A stretch of DNA of 64,000 nucleotides. It comes from Botrimarina mediterranea (GTDB lineage: Bacteria > Planctomycetota > Planctomycetia > Pirellulales > Lacipirellulaceae). The stretch spans positions 2,389,363 through 2,453,362 of the forward strand of contig NZ_CP036349.1 in NCBI RefSeq assembly GCF_007753265.1, read 5' to 3'. The translations under genes were made by a program, and so were the position numbers. The notes under the pieces are model-generated. The model had not been told where the DNA came from, did no database searches, and saw only the letters and a list, made by a program, of their open reading frames with translations. Positions within the stretch are counted from its first letter, which is position 1. Every line of letters starts with the position of its first letter. Of this stretch, positions 34,383 to 43,200 are shown piece after piece.

Positions 34383-35650
34383 TGGCCCGGGAGGGGGCAT
34401 ATTTCGTGTTGATAACTTCCAAACTCACTCTGGAGTTGTAGAAATTCAGTCAACTCATCTGGAGTCAGGCCAGAGCGATACTTCTTATCCACAAGTATTG
34501 CACGCCGCCTGGACTTCTCTTCTGTCCAACCGTCATCCACAAGCTGTTCATGCTCCTGGGTAGCGGCGATCAGCTCTGCTAGGTGAGCGGCAGGCCTATC
34601 CGGAATCCAGGGAAGTTGAATGTCGTTAGCTTCTTGAGCGCTGCTTTCACCCTTGGCCTGCACATCGCTTTCTGCTTCAAGCACTAGCGGCGACGAAGTC
34701 TTGGCAGGAATCCAGCTCAGCGCAGGTAGTTCGCTCGATGCAACACCAGACAGGCCGACAAATGCAGCCCATCGCGTACCGGAAGGCGATAGCGTGATAT
34801 TCGAGCGGCGAGCCCAGTTCACCAAGGCAGCGGAATTATGTTCCGAGTGGTCGCCCCAGGGAATCCAAAAGCGAATGGGCAACCCCTCTGGGGCTCCGTC
34901 TCTAATTTCCTGCACTAATTGGGTGGCAAGCCCACGACGGCGATAATCGGGTCGCACGAATAACTCTTCAACGTCTATCGCTGTAGACGTTTGCAGGACG
35001 TGAGCCCACGCAACGAGTACATCGTTGTCACCGTCGCAGAACTCAAAAATCCAGGAAGTCCCTAGATGTGACCTCGCGCCGGGGAGGACGCGGAGGCTAA
35101 TGCCTGGCTCAAGAGCAAGCGGAGAAAAACCAGATAGGTCCGCGGTCCAGCCTTCAACCAGTCTACGGGCGAGGTAGTCGAAAGATAGTCTTCCCGATCC
35201 GTTATCTCCCCATTCCCCGCCCCAGGAGTTCACAAATACGAAAGAACTTGTGGCGAAGTCGATATCGAGCAACGGCAACGAATGCACGCCAGTCACGGGC
35301 AAGTCGTAATCGTCTGGGATGTTGCCCCGGGCTGGGTTTTGCCATGCGGACGTTATCTCCAACGCGACGCTACAGATCCGAGATTGTGAGACTGCGTAAA
35401 GGCATTCCCGCTCGCTGCGTAACCGTTGGTAGTGAAATAGGCGGAACCGCTTAGATACTTTATCAACGTTGGCCGGCTCGTGCTTCGCTGCCTCTGTGAC
35501 ATCGCCGTTATCAGGCCAGAATCGTTCAGGGAGCATCCCCCATCCCTTAGAAATTCTGAACCATGTGATAGGCCACGCACCGTCTATTAGGGCATCGCTC
35601 CCTTCCACCAGCGTGCGCCGCGCCACATAGTAGCTAATGCTATCAGCCAT
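34379..35650 (-). CDS. Papain-like (no Cys helix) + GNAT fusion protein, paralog 1
   Basis: 423 aa. Residues 5-170 resemble a C1 papain-fold peptidase from just after the catalytic Cys helix: YYVARRTLVEG, then GWGMLPERFWP, and the conserved end with His123 (GVHSLPLLDID) and Asn141 in NSWGGEWGDNGSG. No residue matches the nucleophile Cys because that N-terminal segment is missing. Residues about 195-300 are a GNAT acetyltransferase with the acetyl-CoA loop VRPDYRRRGLATQLV. Residues 300-423 form an extra tail absent in its paralog. Sits 46 bp after paralog 2 and is coupled to an HNH nuclease. Biological role unknown. Confidence 0.7.
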   Translation of the reverse strand: MADSISYYVARRTLVEGSDALIDGAWPITWFRISKGWGMLPERFWPDNGDVTEAAKHEPANVDKVSKRFRLFHYQRLRSERECLYAVSQSRICSVALEITSAWQNPARGNIPDDYDLPVTGVHSLPLLDIDFATSSFVFVNSWGGEWGDNGSGRLSFDYLARRLVEGWTADLSGFSPLALEPGISLRVLPGARSHLGTSWIFEFCDGDNDVLVAWAHVLQTSTAIDVEELFVRPDYRRRGLATQLVQEIRDGAPEGLPIRFWIPWGDHSEHNSAALVNWARRSNITLSPSGTRWAAFVGLSGVASSELPALSWIPAKTSSPLVLEAESDVQAKGESSAQEANDIQLPWIPDRPAAHLAELIAATQEHEQLVDDGWTEEKSRRRAILVDKKYRSGLTPDELTEFLQLQSEFGSYQHEICPLPGQ

Positions 35651-35696
35651 GGCTTTGCTATCTGGATTTCAAAGGTGAGTACGAAGTGCGTGTGGA

Positions 35697-36638
35697 TTAG
35701 AAGCCCTGGCCAGGGAGACCGACTACAGCCGCCCAACGCTTGTTCGATGCCTTTAGGGCTAGATGAAGCTTACAGGCAATAGCGCGAACACTACTCTCGT
35801 TTTCCAGCCAGTCAGAGAATGACACCCACATTCGCACCCGTCGCTTCTGATAGGCAGCTATTCCTAATATGTCTGCAACCATCGCTGTTGCCAATCCTTG
35901 CCGACGGAATGTCGGTTTGACGAAGAGCTCTTCGACGTCGAGATACGTGCCGCGAACGGTCAAAAACGCCCATCCCAGAGACTCATTTGCCTGCGGATCG
36001 AAATGCTCCATGCAAAATACTTTGTGGAAATCGGCCCGAGGTGAAGCGAGGATGTCTGCCTCATTCCAACGTAGGAGGGAGGGCTCAGATATCTGGTATC
36101 TTTCTTCGGGTCGTAGCGGCTGAGTAATCCAGGCATCAATCAAGTAGCGATCGAAGTATTCAAATGGCATGGTTCCAAAGCCCGCATTTCCCCATCCTGG
36201 ACCCCATGTGTTTTGAAAGACGAAACTCTCGTTGATCAAGTCGAAGCCAACTAGTCGTACGTGATGCGCAGCCGCAATCGATTCGTCGAGCGGAGGCATC
36301 TCTATACATCCCATCTCAGCCGTCGCCCACTGCCGAGTTATCTCAAGGCCCACCGGTACTTCCACTCTGTACGAGAGAGCGATTCTCGCGTCGAGTGAAG
36401 TCCGCACACGTTGGTAGTGGCCGATTCTTAGATGCTTGGCCTGCTCATCCAGATCTTTAGGTTCCGGACCAGGCCAAGCTTCCTTCGTAACGCTCCGCCA
36501 GGCGGTTTGCGGAACTGCTCCCCAACCCTTGGCAATGCGTCTGGCTGAGATTGGCCAAACGCCCTTCATGCAGTCGCCAGGAAAAGTTCCTTCCAACTGT
36601 CGTGACCGTACGTCCGAATACATGGAGCTTAGTAGCAT
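35697..36638 (-). CDS. Papain-like (no Cys helix) + GNAT fusion protein, paralog 2
   Basis: About 313 aa from the ATG at 36638 (M44 at 36623 is possible; the longer frame to 36752 overlaps the DUF1580 gene and adds no homologous sequence). Same layout as paralog 1: SSMYSDVRSRQLEG, GWGAVPQTAW, then His in AHHVRLVGFDL and Asn in QNTWGPGWGNAGFG, followed by a GNAT domain with VKPTFRRQGLATAMV. It lacks the C-terminal tail. Identity between the two is moderate by eye, so duplication is old. The missing nucleophile suggests a scaffold or substrate-recognition role rather than proteolysis. Confidence 0.68.
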   Translation of the reverse strand: MLLSSMYSDVRSRQLEGTFPGDCMKGVWPISARRIAKGWGAVPQTAWRSVTKEAWPGPEPKDLDEQAKHLRIGHYQRVRTSLDARIALSYRVEVPVGLEITRQWATAEMGCIEMPPLDESIAAAHHVRLVGFDLINESFVFQNTWGPGWGNAGFGTMPFEYFDRYLIDAWITQPLRPEERYQISEPSLLRWNEADILASPRADFHKVFCMEHFDPQANESLGWAFLTVRGTYLDVEELFVKPTFRRQGLATAMVADILGIAAYQKRRVRMWVSFSDWLENESSVRAIACKLHLALKASNKRWAAVVGLPGQGF

Positions 36639-36732
36639 GTGACGGGGAGAACGGTGAAGGGCGGACCAGCTGTGTTGCTGAGACCGAGCTATAGTACTGC
36701 GGGCATGAATAGGCGGCCACTCGAGTATGTTA

Positions 36733-37020
36733 TCACGGCATCGTGAGGCCACGGTTCGATAAGATGACGTCGATTTGAGCTTTGCGATGCGATTCTTGAA
36801 CGTTGGTGGTTGTAGTTCCTAGGAATCGCTGCAAGGCTTCGAGGCTAGTGTAGCGGATACCGCCGAGGAGGGCCGATTCCAGGACCTTGCCGCGGACCCC
36901 TTTGAGGACCCAGCGGTAGATCGTCGTGATATGGACTTTCTTGCCGCGGCGGGTGGGCAGGTAGTCGGGAACTTCCTGGAGAGAGACGAGCTGCTCGCCA
37001 TTGAGTGATTGTGGTTTCAT
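36733..37020 (-). CDS. DUF1580-like helix-turn-helix protein
   Basis: 95 aa from the ATG at 37020; the longer frame upstream is a shadow of the rep gene. MerR/excisionase-like wing-HTH: VSLQEVPDYLPTRRGKKVHI and TTIYRWVLKGVRGKVLESAL, LGGIRYTSLEALQRFL. Matches the small DUF1580 proteins seen in planctomycete mobile DNA. Most likely a directionality factor (Xis) or repressor of element 1. 67 bp after rep on the same strand; the start has no strong Shine-Dalgarno. Confidence 0.8.
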   Translation of the reverse strand: MKPQSLNGEQLVSLQEVPDYLPTRRGKKVHITTIYRWVLKGVRGKVLESALLGGIRYTSLEALQRFLGTTTTNVQESHRKAQIDVILSNRGLTMP

Positions 37021-37087
37021 GTGGATTTGGACGAGTGAGAGGGGGTAGATTTGGTTGAGGTGGATAGCGTCTCGTGCGCGGAGTTCG

Positions 37088-38446
37088 TCATCCTTCGAAG
37101 TCCATGCGGCGCTTGTGGGCGTGGTACATGAACTCTTGACGGCCTTCTGGCGATAGGAAGAGCGAGAAGAGAAGATCGCCTGCCTTCGTGGCGAATTGGG
37201 AGTAGCTGCTGAACTCAACTCCCATTTGCAGCAGGCAGCCCAAGAGGCAGCCGCGGGCTTGGGCGGCAAGCTGAATGGGCTCGACCTTAGTCCGGTCGAG
37301 CGGGGGCAACGGTGCTTCTGGCGGTCCGAAGATCGCCGCAAAGGCTTTTTGAATGGATTGCCAAAGCGGGTGGACCGTCGCTCGACTTTGGTGCTTGTTT
37401 TCCGAATCGACGGGCTCCGCGGTTAGACGGAACCATTCGTCGGTGAGGTAACCGGTCAGCCTCCCCCGCTGGTTGAGGAAGTCGCTAGGCGAGTCGATAT
37501 TCAGGTCTCGGAGCTTATTTCGTCCGAGCTGGTATTCGATACGGGCCGCCGTCGTCGGAAACCTGCCGCCCCAACGTCGTTGTTCGAGGGCTTGCAGGTA
37601 GAGCGCGTCGGCCTTACCAAACTGCTCGCGGACCTTGTCGTAGACGGTAAGGTAGAGCGGAGACTTTCCAGCCGAGAATCCCGACCGCTCCCCGTTGAGA
37701 AGATTCTCGTGGGGTCTAACCGTAGTTGCGCGCGTAATGACGCAGTGGCGTTCGACCAGAGCAAGCAGTTCTTGAACTGGTAGGTCGGGGATGTCGAGGC
37801 AGAGGTCAACGCGGCTCAAGCATTCTTTGAGCCGGCGCCCGCCAATGGCGGAGAGGAATGCTTGCGCTCGCTCGTAGCCCTCATAGACGCCTACGAGGAG
37901 GCAGTGTCGGCCGGTCTGCTGGTAGGCAACGTTGGGTTGTCGCTTCCAGATCGCATGTTCGGCTTGCTGAGGGGTGACATTACGCGTCGCCACACCCAAC
38001 ATGGCGCCGCCGATGTCGATCTTGTACTCGTAGTGCTGGCCGCGATCGCCGCCGCGATTGAACCCGTGCCGGTGGACTCGCACTGGTCCGTAGCCGGGGA
38101 CGATTACCTCGACGAAGGGGATGCGCTTTTCTTGGCAGCGTTTCTTCGCCGCTTGAAAGAGCGCAATTGCCGCTTCGAAAGTCTTGGTGTCTTCCCAATT
38201 GTAGTAGGCGAACCACTCGAACCAATCGATGCCGCCGGAGACGCGCAGTGTCTGGCAGCCCTCTGTCTCAATCTCGATAAGGCTACTTGGATCCCGGGTG
38301 TTACTAAGGCACCCGGGATCCGCAGTCGGCTGCGGTGCGGCGCCTTCGGAACGGCGGCGCTCCTCGCCGCCTGCGGCGTCGTTCTGCTCTTCGTTGCTAT
38401 CGTGGTCGTTGTCTTCGCGCTCGTTGGGCGCATGGCTAGAATCCAT
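37088..38446 (-). CDS. rep: Rep_trans-type rolling-circle replication initiation protein
   Basis: 452 aa from the ATG at 38446, with AGGAG 8 nt ahead. N-terminal 55 residues are charged and disordered; the rest fits the Rep_trans/NicK-like family: GGIDWFEWFAYYNW, a HUH-unrelated core with CLSRVDLCLDIPD, VYDKVREQFGKA and ARIEYQLGRNKLRDL. Such proteins nick one strand at a double-strand origin, often inside or next to their own gene, and start rolling-circle replication of plasmids or excised integrative elements. Two prominent inverted repeats nearby (38289-38321 and 38580-38653) are candidate origins. Confidence 0.8.
   Translation of the reverse strand: MDSSHAPNEREDNDHDSNEEQNDAAGGEERRRSEGAAPQPTADPGCLSNTRDPSSLIEIETEGCQTLRVSGGIDWFEWFAYYNWEDTKTFEAAIALFQAAKKRCQEKRIPFVEVIVPGYGPVRVHRHGFNRGGDRGQHYEYKIDIGGAMLGVATRNVTPQQAEHAIWKRQPNVAYQQTGRHCLLVGVYEGYERAQAFLSAIGGRRLKECLSRVDLCLDIPDLPVQELLALVERHCVITRATTVRPHENLLNGERSGFSAGKSPLYLTVYDKVREQFGKADALYLQALEQRRWGGRFPTTAARIEYQLGRNKLRDLNIDSPSDFLNQRGRLTGYLTDEWFRLTAEPVDSENKHQSRATVHPLWQSIQKAFAAIFGPPEAPLPPLDRTKVEPIQLAAQARGCLLGCLLQMGVEFSSYSQFATKAGDLLFSLFLSPEGRQEFMYHAHKRRMDFEG
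38289..38321. repeat. Perfect 12-bp inverted repeat inside the rep 5' coding region
   Basis: GGATCCCGGGTG - 9 nt - CACCCGGGATCC. Encodes part of the disordered N-terminus of Rep. In pT181-type plasmids the nick site is a hairpin within the rep gene, so this is a candidate origin. Confidence 0.7.
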
Positions 38447-38579
38447 TCTGCGTACTCCTGGGGCCCCGGGCGCCTGCCTCGTCGCCAAACAAGTGACAGG
38501 CGTTCGGTGGCCTCTTCTTGTTGAAGGGCTAGTTACTGAAGGAAAAAGACCTCTGCTCGGGCTCGACAAAAGGGGGGTC

Positions 38580-38653
38580 GCCCCATCCGTCTTCACCGCC
38601 GCGTCGGCCTCAGCTGACGTGAAGGCCGACGCGACGGTGAAGACGGAAGGGGC
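38580..38653. repeat. 31-bp-arm inverted repeat upstream of rep (candidate origin)
   Basis: Arms 38580-38610 and 38623-38653 pair with two mismatches around a 12-nt loop (CAGCTGACGTGA). It lies between the RHH gene stop and the rep start, about 135 bp ahead of rep. There is no U-tract on the - strand, so a terminator is less likely than a cruciform replication or nicking site. Confidence 0.75.
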
Positions 38654-38701
38654 TCAGCGGGACCGGTAGGTTACGACGGCCGTAGCACTGGGCGGATTGG
38701 G

Positions 38702-39181
38702 TTACTTTTTGGGCGGCATCTCGGCCGACTCGTAGGCTTTGGGCTTTCTGCCGAACAAGCTCAGGAACATCTGGCCGAATTTGGTGCTTAGCAGTGACAT
38801 GGCCCATGCCTCGTCGGCGAGCGCGAAGTCGATGAGCAGCGCCGCCATGCGAACCGGTGTGTGATTGAGATCGTCCGCCGTGCTATCGAGGCGGGATTTG
38901 AGGCTAGCAGGGATGGGCACCTGCAACCGCACTTCTTCTCCGCCCCCGCGTTGCAGCCAGCCGCGTTTGATTCCTTTGACTCGCTTTCTGCTGACTCTCA
39001 ACGCTAGCCATCGCCCGATATTGTCGAGATCGTCCAGGGCGAAGCTAAGTAGCGTTTTCGCCAGCTCAGCCTGCGTCAGATGGAGAGCGGTCGCCCATCG
39101 CTGCAATTCGTCCGCTAGCTCGCGCGTGACGGGGATTTGCAGCTTGATGCTGTCGTCGAGTTCGGATTCGCGCTTAGCCAT
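38702..39181 (-). CDS. Tandem ribbon-helix-helix-like protein
   Basis: 159 aa. Two similar strand-helix-helix units: IKLQIPVTRELADELQRWA ... LLSFALDD (about 12-51) and VRLQVPIPASLKSRLDSTA ... LLIDFALADE (about 83-124). This looks like an RHH dimer made from one chain. Probably the copy-control or partition repressor of element 1; it is first in the leftward gene run and next to the origin-like hairpin. Similar in plan to the 97-aa protein at 28041. Confidence 0.65.
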   Translation of the reverse strand: MAKRESELDDSIKLQIPVTRELADELQRWATALHLTQAELAKTLLSFALDDLDNIGRWLALRVSRKRVKGIKRGWLQRGGGEEVRLQVPIPASLKSRLDSTADDLNHTPVRMAALLIDFALADEAWAMSLLSTKFGQMFLSLFGRKPKAYESAEMPPKK

Positions 39182-39486
39182 GGTATGCCTCTGATTCGCG
39201 GTGAGTGCATACGGAATCTAAGGAATCGGAAAAGATTCTGCAAGGACAAAAAAGAATGGCGACCTTTTTGGTGATCGCCGCTAGCGAGAGCCAGGCTTGT
39301 CATCGCGAGCCATCAATTCCGACAGAGCGAATGCGTGCGGGGCTTTGCCTCGGGAGCATTCGCAGACGTGCTTTGACTTGCGTTGAGTCACGATTCGAAA
39401 CGCACATTTGCACTGCTCAACGCGAGGTAATACACTCCCAAAATCATAGCTCCAGCAAAGCAGTTGAGACTTAGGGCCGGCAGCCT
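39182..39486. other. Intergenic stretch at the right end of element 1
   Basis: 305 bp without a supported gene; the + frame here has no ribosome binding site and no domain. It must carry the promoter for the RHH-rep-DUF1580 run. Confidence 0.5.
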
Positions 39487-39508
39487 CTCATAACCTCGAG
39501 GTCGTCGG
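39487..39508 (+). repeat. att-like repeat 2
   Basis: Identical over 22 bp to 32174-32195 (core CATAACCTCGAGGTCGTCGG). Downstream bases diverge at once, so the tRNA 3' half is not regenerated here. A - strand DNA methylase gene is truncated exactly at this repeat. Confidence 0.85.
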
Positions 39509-39739
39509 CGGTGGATGACCTTTTCCTTCTGCAGGGCGGCGTCGACTTCCTCGGGCGTGACGATCGTTGACAAGCGACGAGAACAGCACCGCCCGACATG
39601 CGGCGAGTGGCCGGCGAGCCCACCAGAGGTGCAAGGTGGAAGGGTGACCGTGGCGGATCGACTTTTCACGAGCCGACTCGGCATTAATGGCCACCAGTGG
39701 CAGCGCCACCTCGATCAGTTTCTTGCGGTAAGTGCTCAT
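39488..39739 (-). pseudogene. DUF1156 DNA methylase, N-terminal fragment cut at att-like repeat 2
   Basis: From the ATG at 39739 the frame reads [18 protein letters not shown] and then [20 protein letters not shown] and [18 protein letters not shown], which is the DUF1156 start of adenine-specific DNA methylases (normally 800-1,000 aa). After about 60 residues homology ends and the frame stops inside the 22-bp repeat (residues PPTTSRL). So the methylase of the helicase cassette has lost its catalytic part. It follows the 159-aa small gene by 22 bp. Confidence 0.8.
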
Positions 39740-39761
39740 GTCGCGGTCGGCTCTGCTAAAT

Positions 39762-40241
39762 TCATGCGGGGCGAGCGACAATTTCGGGGCCTCGTGGCGG
39801 CGTGCCCGCCTTCCAATATTGGCCAGACTTGTAACTCTGCAGGGAGGAAATTGCTCGGATTTCGGAATCACTCAGCTTGGCAAGCTCATTTACGTGCCAG
39901 TAAACGGCCCAGTAGCCGGCTTGGTCGTCCTCGTACTTCAGCGTGGTTTCCGGACGGTGCTTCATGCCGTCCGGGTGTTCGCCAGAGTCGGATTCGACCG
40001 ACCCGATGTACCAGCCGGTCCACTTAATCAGGTAGTCGAGCTTGCCCTCTTCATGATCGTGAGAAGGATAGATTAACACTGGCACCGTTTGGTCGCCACG
40101 GAGGTCGTCGATTTGGCGGAACAGCTCCCACTTTCGCGAGCCATAGGCCACAAACCCCGAAGCGGCGACCACCTCGGGACCGGCGTCCAGATGCTCTTCG
40201 GGCACGGGCGCCAACAAAGCAAAATCAATCGAGCTTTCCAT
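39762..40241 (-). CDS. Small protein of the helicase-ATPase cassette, unknown function
   Basis: 159 aa, acidic. Opens [21 protein letters not shown]; contains [33 protein letters not shown] and [15 protein letters not shown]. No family could be assigned. The start is 7 bp after the stop of the 1,432-aa ATPase gene and the stop is 22 bp before the methylase fragment, so it is a core member of the operon. Perhaps a specificity or adaptor subunit, as in other multi-gene defence systems. Confidence 0.7.
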   Translation of the reverse strand: MESSIDFALLAPVPEEHLDAGPEVVAASGFVAYGSRKWELFRQIDDLRGDQTVPVLIYPSHDHEEGKLDYLIKWTGWYIGSVESDSGEHPDGMKHRPETTLKYEDDQAGYWAVYWHVNELAKLSDSEIRAISSLQSYKSGQYWKAGTPPRGPEIVARPA

Positions 40242-40248
40242 GGTGCGA

Positions 40249-43200
40249 TCAGTTCTCCGTATCGCAATGAACGAGGCGGTAATTGGCGGGGTGCAGTGTC
40301 ACGTGCCCCTCCGCGTGCAAACGCTTGAGCTCGACACCCGCCAGAACATGGACCGAGTCGTCGAGATTCCGCAGGAGCAGTGAGTACTTCTCGGGGTAGC
40401 GATCGCAAAGGTTCCAGACCTCAGCCGGCAAATCGAGTGAGTCCTTGAAAAGGCAGCTTTCTTTGGGCCAGTAGCTCTGGATCAGCTGGCCTCCAACCGC
40501 ATACTCGTCCCAGGCGAAGACGGCCCCTGGAGACTTCTGTAGTGAGCCACCATCGTCACGGTAGTAGCGATCGGTACCGTCCTTCGCGTACCCCTGCTCC
40601 GAAGCGAACAGGCTAATGAGCTTCGGCTTGGCAGCCTTGGGCGGATCGGGAGCCGCCGCGGTGGGCGCGAGGGTCTCGCCGTTTAAGCCTGAGGGTGATT
40701 CAACTGCGTCTACTTCCGCAGTTCCTCCTTCGATTCTCACAGAGAGATACTCATCAAGGCTATCGGCGTCGTCAGACCCGGCTGAGCCCGCGAGTTCGAT
40801 CACGGGGTCGACATCGTCCGAGGTATCGCCCCGTTCCACTTGCTCATCGCCATTGCACTCAGCGGTGCTGCTGGGGCTTTCGGTAGAGTGCTCGCGATCG
40901 ATCGGTTGAGCTGAACACTGGGCTTCGCTAGTGCTGCCTGAGTCGGTCTGAGTGGTTGCCGTGGGCAGCTGGCTGGACAGCGTGAAGTTTTCGTCCAGGT
41001 AGTCTTCGATAAAGCGATCTGAGCGATCGATGCAGGCGTGAATAGCGGCTCCAACGTCCGCTGAGTCGAACGCACTCGCCAGTTCGCGAGCGATGGAACG
41101 AAAGAGCTGCGCGACCGGCCGGTCAATCACGAACAGCCGAGTGTCACGCCAGACGGCATCGACTGGCCGCGACGTCCCCGCAGGTACGCCATCGATGTAG
41201 GGGACAGACTCCAGACCGTTGGCCACCTGCCAATGCGTATTGGCCAGTCGCAGCCCAAGCTCGCGGAGTGAAGCTTGCTTTGCTTCGTCCTCCAGTTCGA
41301 TACGGGCAATTCCCTGACCAAGCGACCGCAGCCAGGGGCGTGGTTCGGCTTCAGCCAGTTCATCGACGGATTCCTCGAACTCCTCCGTGAGCTTACTTGC
41401 AAGGGTTGGCAGGAGATTAAATGGCGGCTGCTGGCATGTGTCGGAGTCCAGGAGTTGAAAGTCGGCCGTCGCCTGGCGTATCCGTCCGAAAAGATGCTTG
41501 TGGCCAGTGAGGGACTGCATGGTCAGGCAGTAGCGAAACTTGTCAACCGGAGCCCATTGGCCTTCCAGGTTGAGCCAATGCCCGCACTCAGTCCAAATCC
41601 TCTGCGCGAAGCGAGGTAGTAGCGGCTTAACGCGACGCAGCTCGTCGGCGGTGAGTTTCTGATCGGGTTCGAGACGATCCAGCCATCCCAGGGCGAGCTC
41701 AGCGGTAGGTCGATCGGCAACGCCTATCTTCGACCAGATCGCCAGACGCCGCAGAGCTGGATGCACAATCGCCGCGTCGGGGACTTCCTCGTTCGCGGTA
41801 TTCAAGAAGGCTTCCCGAGAGGTGACCCATTCGCCACTAGTCGTGAACAACAGACGCTCCTCAGAAAAGGCCGCACGGATAGCCTCTGCTTCATCGGTAG
41901 AGCACTTGTTGAGCAGCTGATCCAGCCGGGTGCACCACTTCTCAATCTCGAAAATCGGTGGATCTTCATGCCCCGAAAAATTGCGAAGTCGCTCCAGCAG
42001 GCGATCCGGTCCGGTCGGCGTATCGCCCACCCCCAACGCGATCAGTAGTGGCCGGTTCCTTTCCGTGTCGTCTTCAGCGCGCACGAAGGGCTCAACGTCG
42101 AGCAGAGCCTCGGTTTCAGGCGTACGGCGAAGCAGCTCGCCCGGCTGACGTAGCTGGCCGCGATTATCGAGCAAGCATGGGAGGCTTCTCAGTCGACGTA
42201 TCCAGTTGGAACTTAGAGTTCCTGAGATCGATTGCTGCGTGCCAGTGGTGGCGATCTGGTAGACACCGGCATTTAGAGCCTTGGTCCAATACGTAGACGG
42301 CTGCAAGAATACCTGCTCCATAAGTCGCTGCCAGATCGTAGGATCTTCGTCAGATAGCTCTTCCCAATGAATCCAATGCTGTGGATCGAAATCGATATCC
42401 TTCAGGACGAACTGGCTAGTTACGTAGGGATAATACGGTCCGCCGTCGACACCCCGTTCGCTTAATAACTTTGCTGCTTCCTTCCTGCCGCTGAACCACT
42501 TAGACGTCTCCGTCAGTGGAATAAACGTTTGCAAGCCACTCTTGCCGGAGGTGATCCAATCTTCCCAGTCGCTGTGAGAACAGGAGATGAATCCGTTGTA
42601 GTACTCCTCACTCAACACGTGCTCCTCGTACCACTGCTCATCTACGAAGTCGTCGAACGTTCCATGAACATCAGCAATCACGGGATGACCACCGGCGCGG
42701 CAGGTTCCATCGCGGGTTACAAAATGGAAACTCCCACCAACCTTCGCACCCAACTTGGCGGCGATTTGGGCAAGGCGAACATCATCCTTGGTGGAGTAAT
42801 CGGGGTCTTTTGGCAGGCTACTTGCAACTTGTTCAATGACTTTTCCCGGGTCGCTCGCTCCGTCGAGCCCTAGCTTGTTCAGCAAGCCGGTTGCTGCAAG
42901 CCAGTCATTCCGCAGGCGATCGTCCATGGACTCATCCGCTTGGCGTCGCTGCTCAGCAAGGAACCGTGGCCAATTCTGATTGACCACCAAGAGGTACTTG
43001 GACAAAAACTCCCAGTCCTCATCACGCTGAAGCAGTCGTTTTTCGCCAAAGCGAACAACTTCGTTTGCTCCATAGAGCACATTCTTACCTTGCACGGGTA
43101 GAATGCGGATCTTCGTGCGATCGCGAGCGAGGTAGCTCTCGGCACGGACGTCGGACGAAACATAGGACCATAGGGCAAGCAGCCCTCCCCACGAGTCGGG

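Larger units (their letters stand above)
32174..39508. mobile_element. Integrative element 1 (7.3 kb) between att-like repeats 1 and 2
   Basis: Bounded by identical 22-bp direct repeats (core CATAACCTCGAGGTCGTCGG). Contents: tyrosine integrase next to the left repeat; on the other strand an RHH protein, a Rep_trans-type replication protein with candidate origin hairpins, a DUF1580 HTH, and cargo of two papain-like/GNAT fusions and an HNH nuclease. No conjugation genes are seen, so it is a small replicating integrative (mobilisable) element rather than a full ICE. Confidence 0.75.

Noticed and set aside
36639-36752. SQQHSWSAL as the catalytic Cys-helix (C to S) of papain paralog 2
   Set aside because: Too close to the SSMY segment to match papain spacing (about 35 residues expected) and lies in an upstream extension that overlaps the DUF1580 gene.
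37862-38524. 220-aa + strand frame opposite rep
   Set aside because: Shadow frame; hydrophobic stretch arises from the antisense of charged rep codons.
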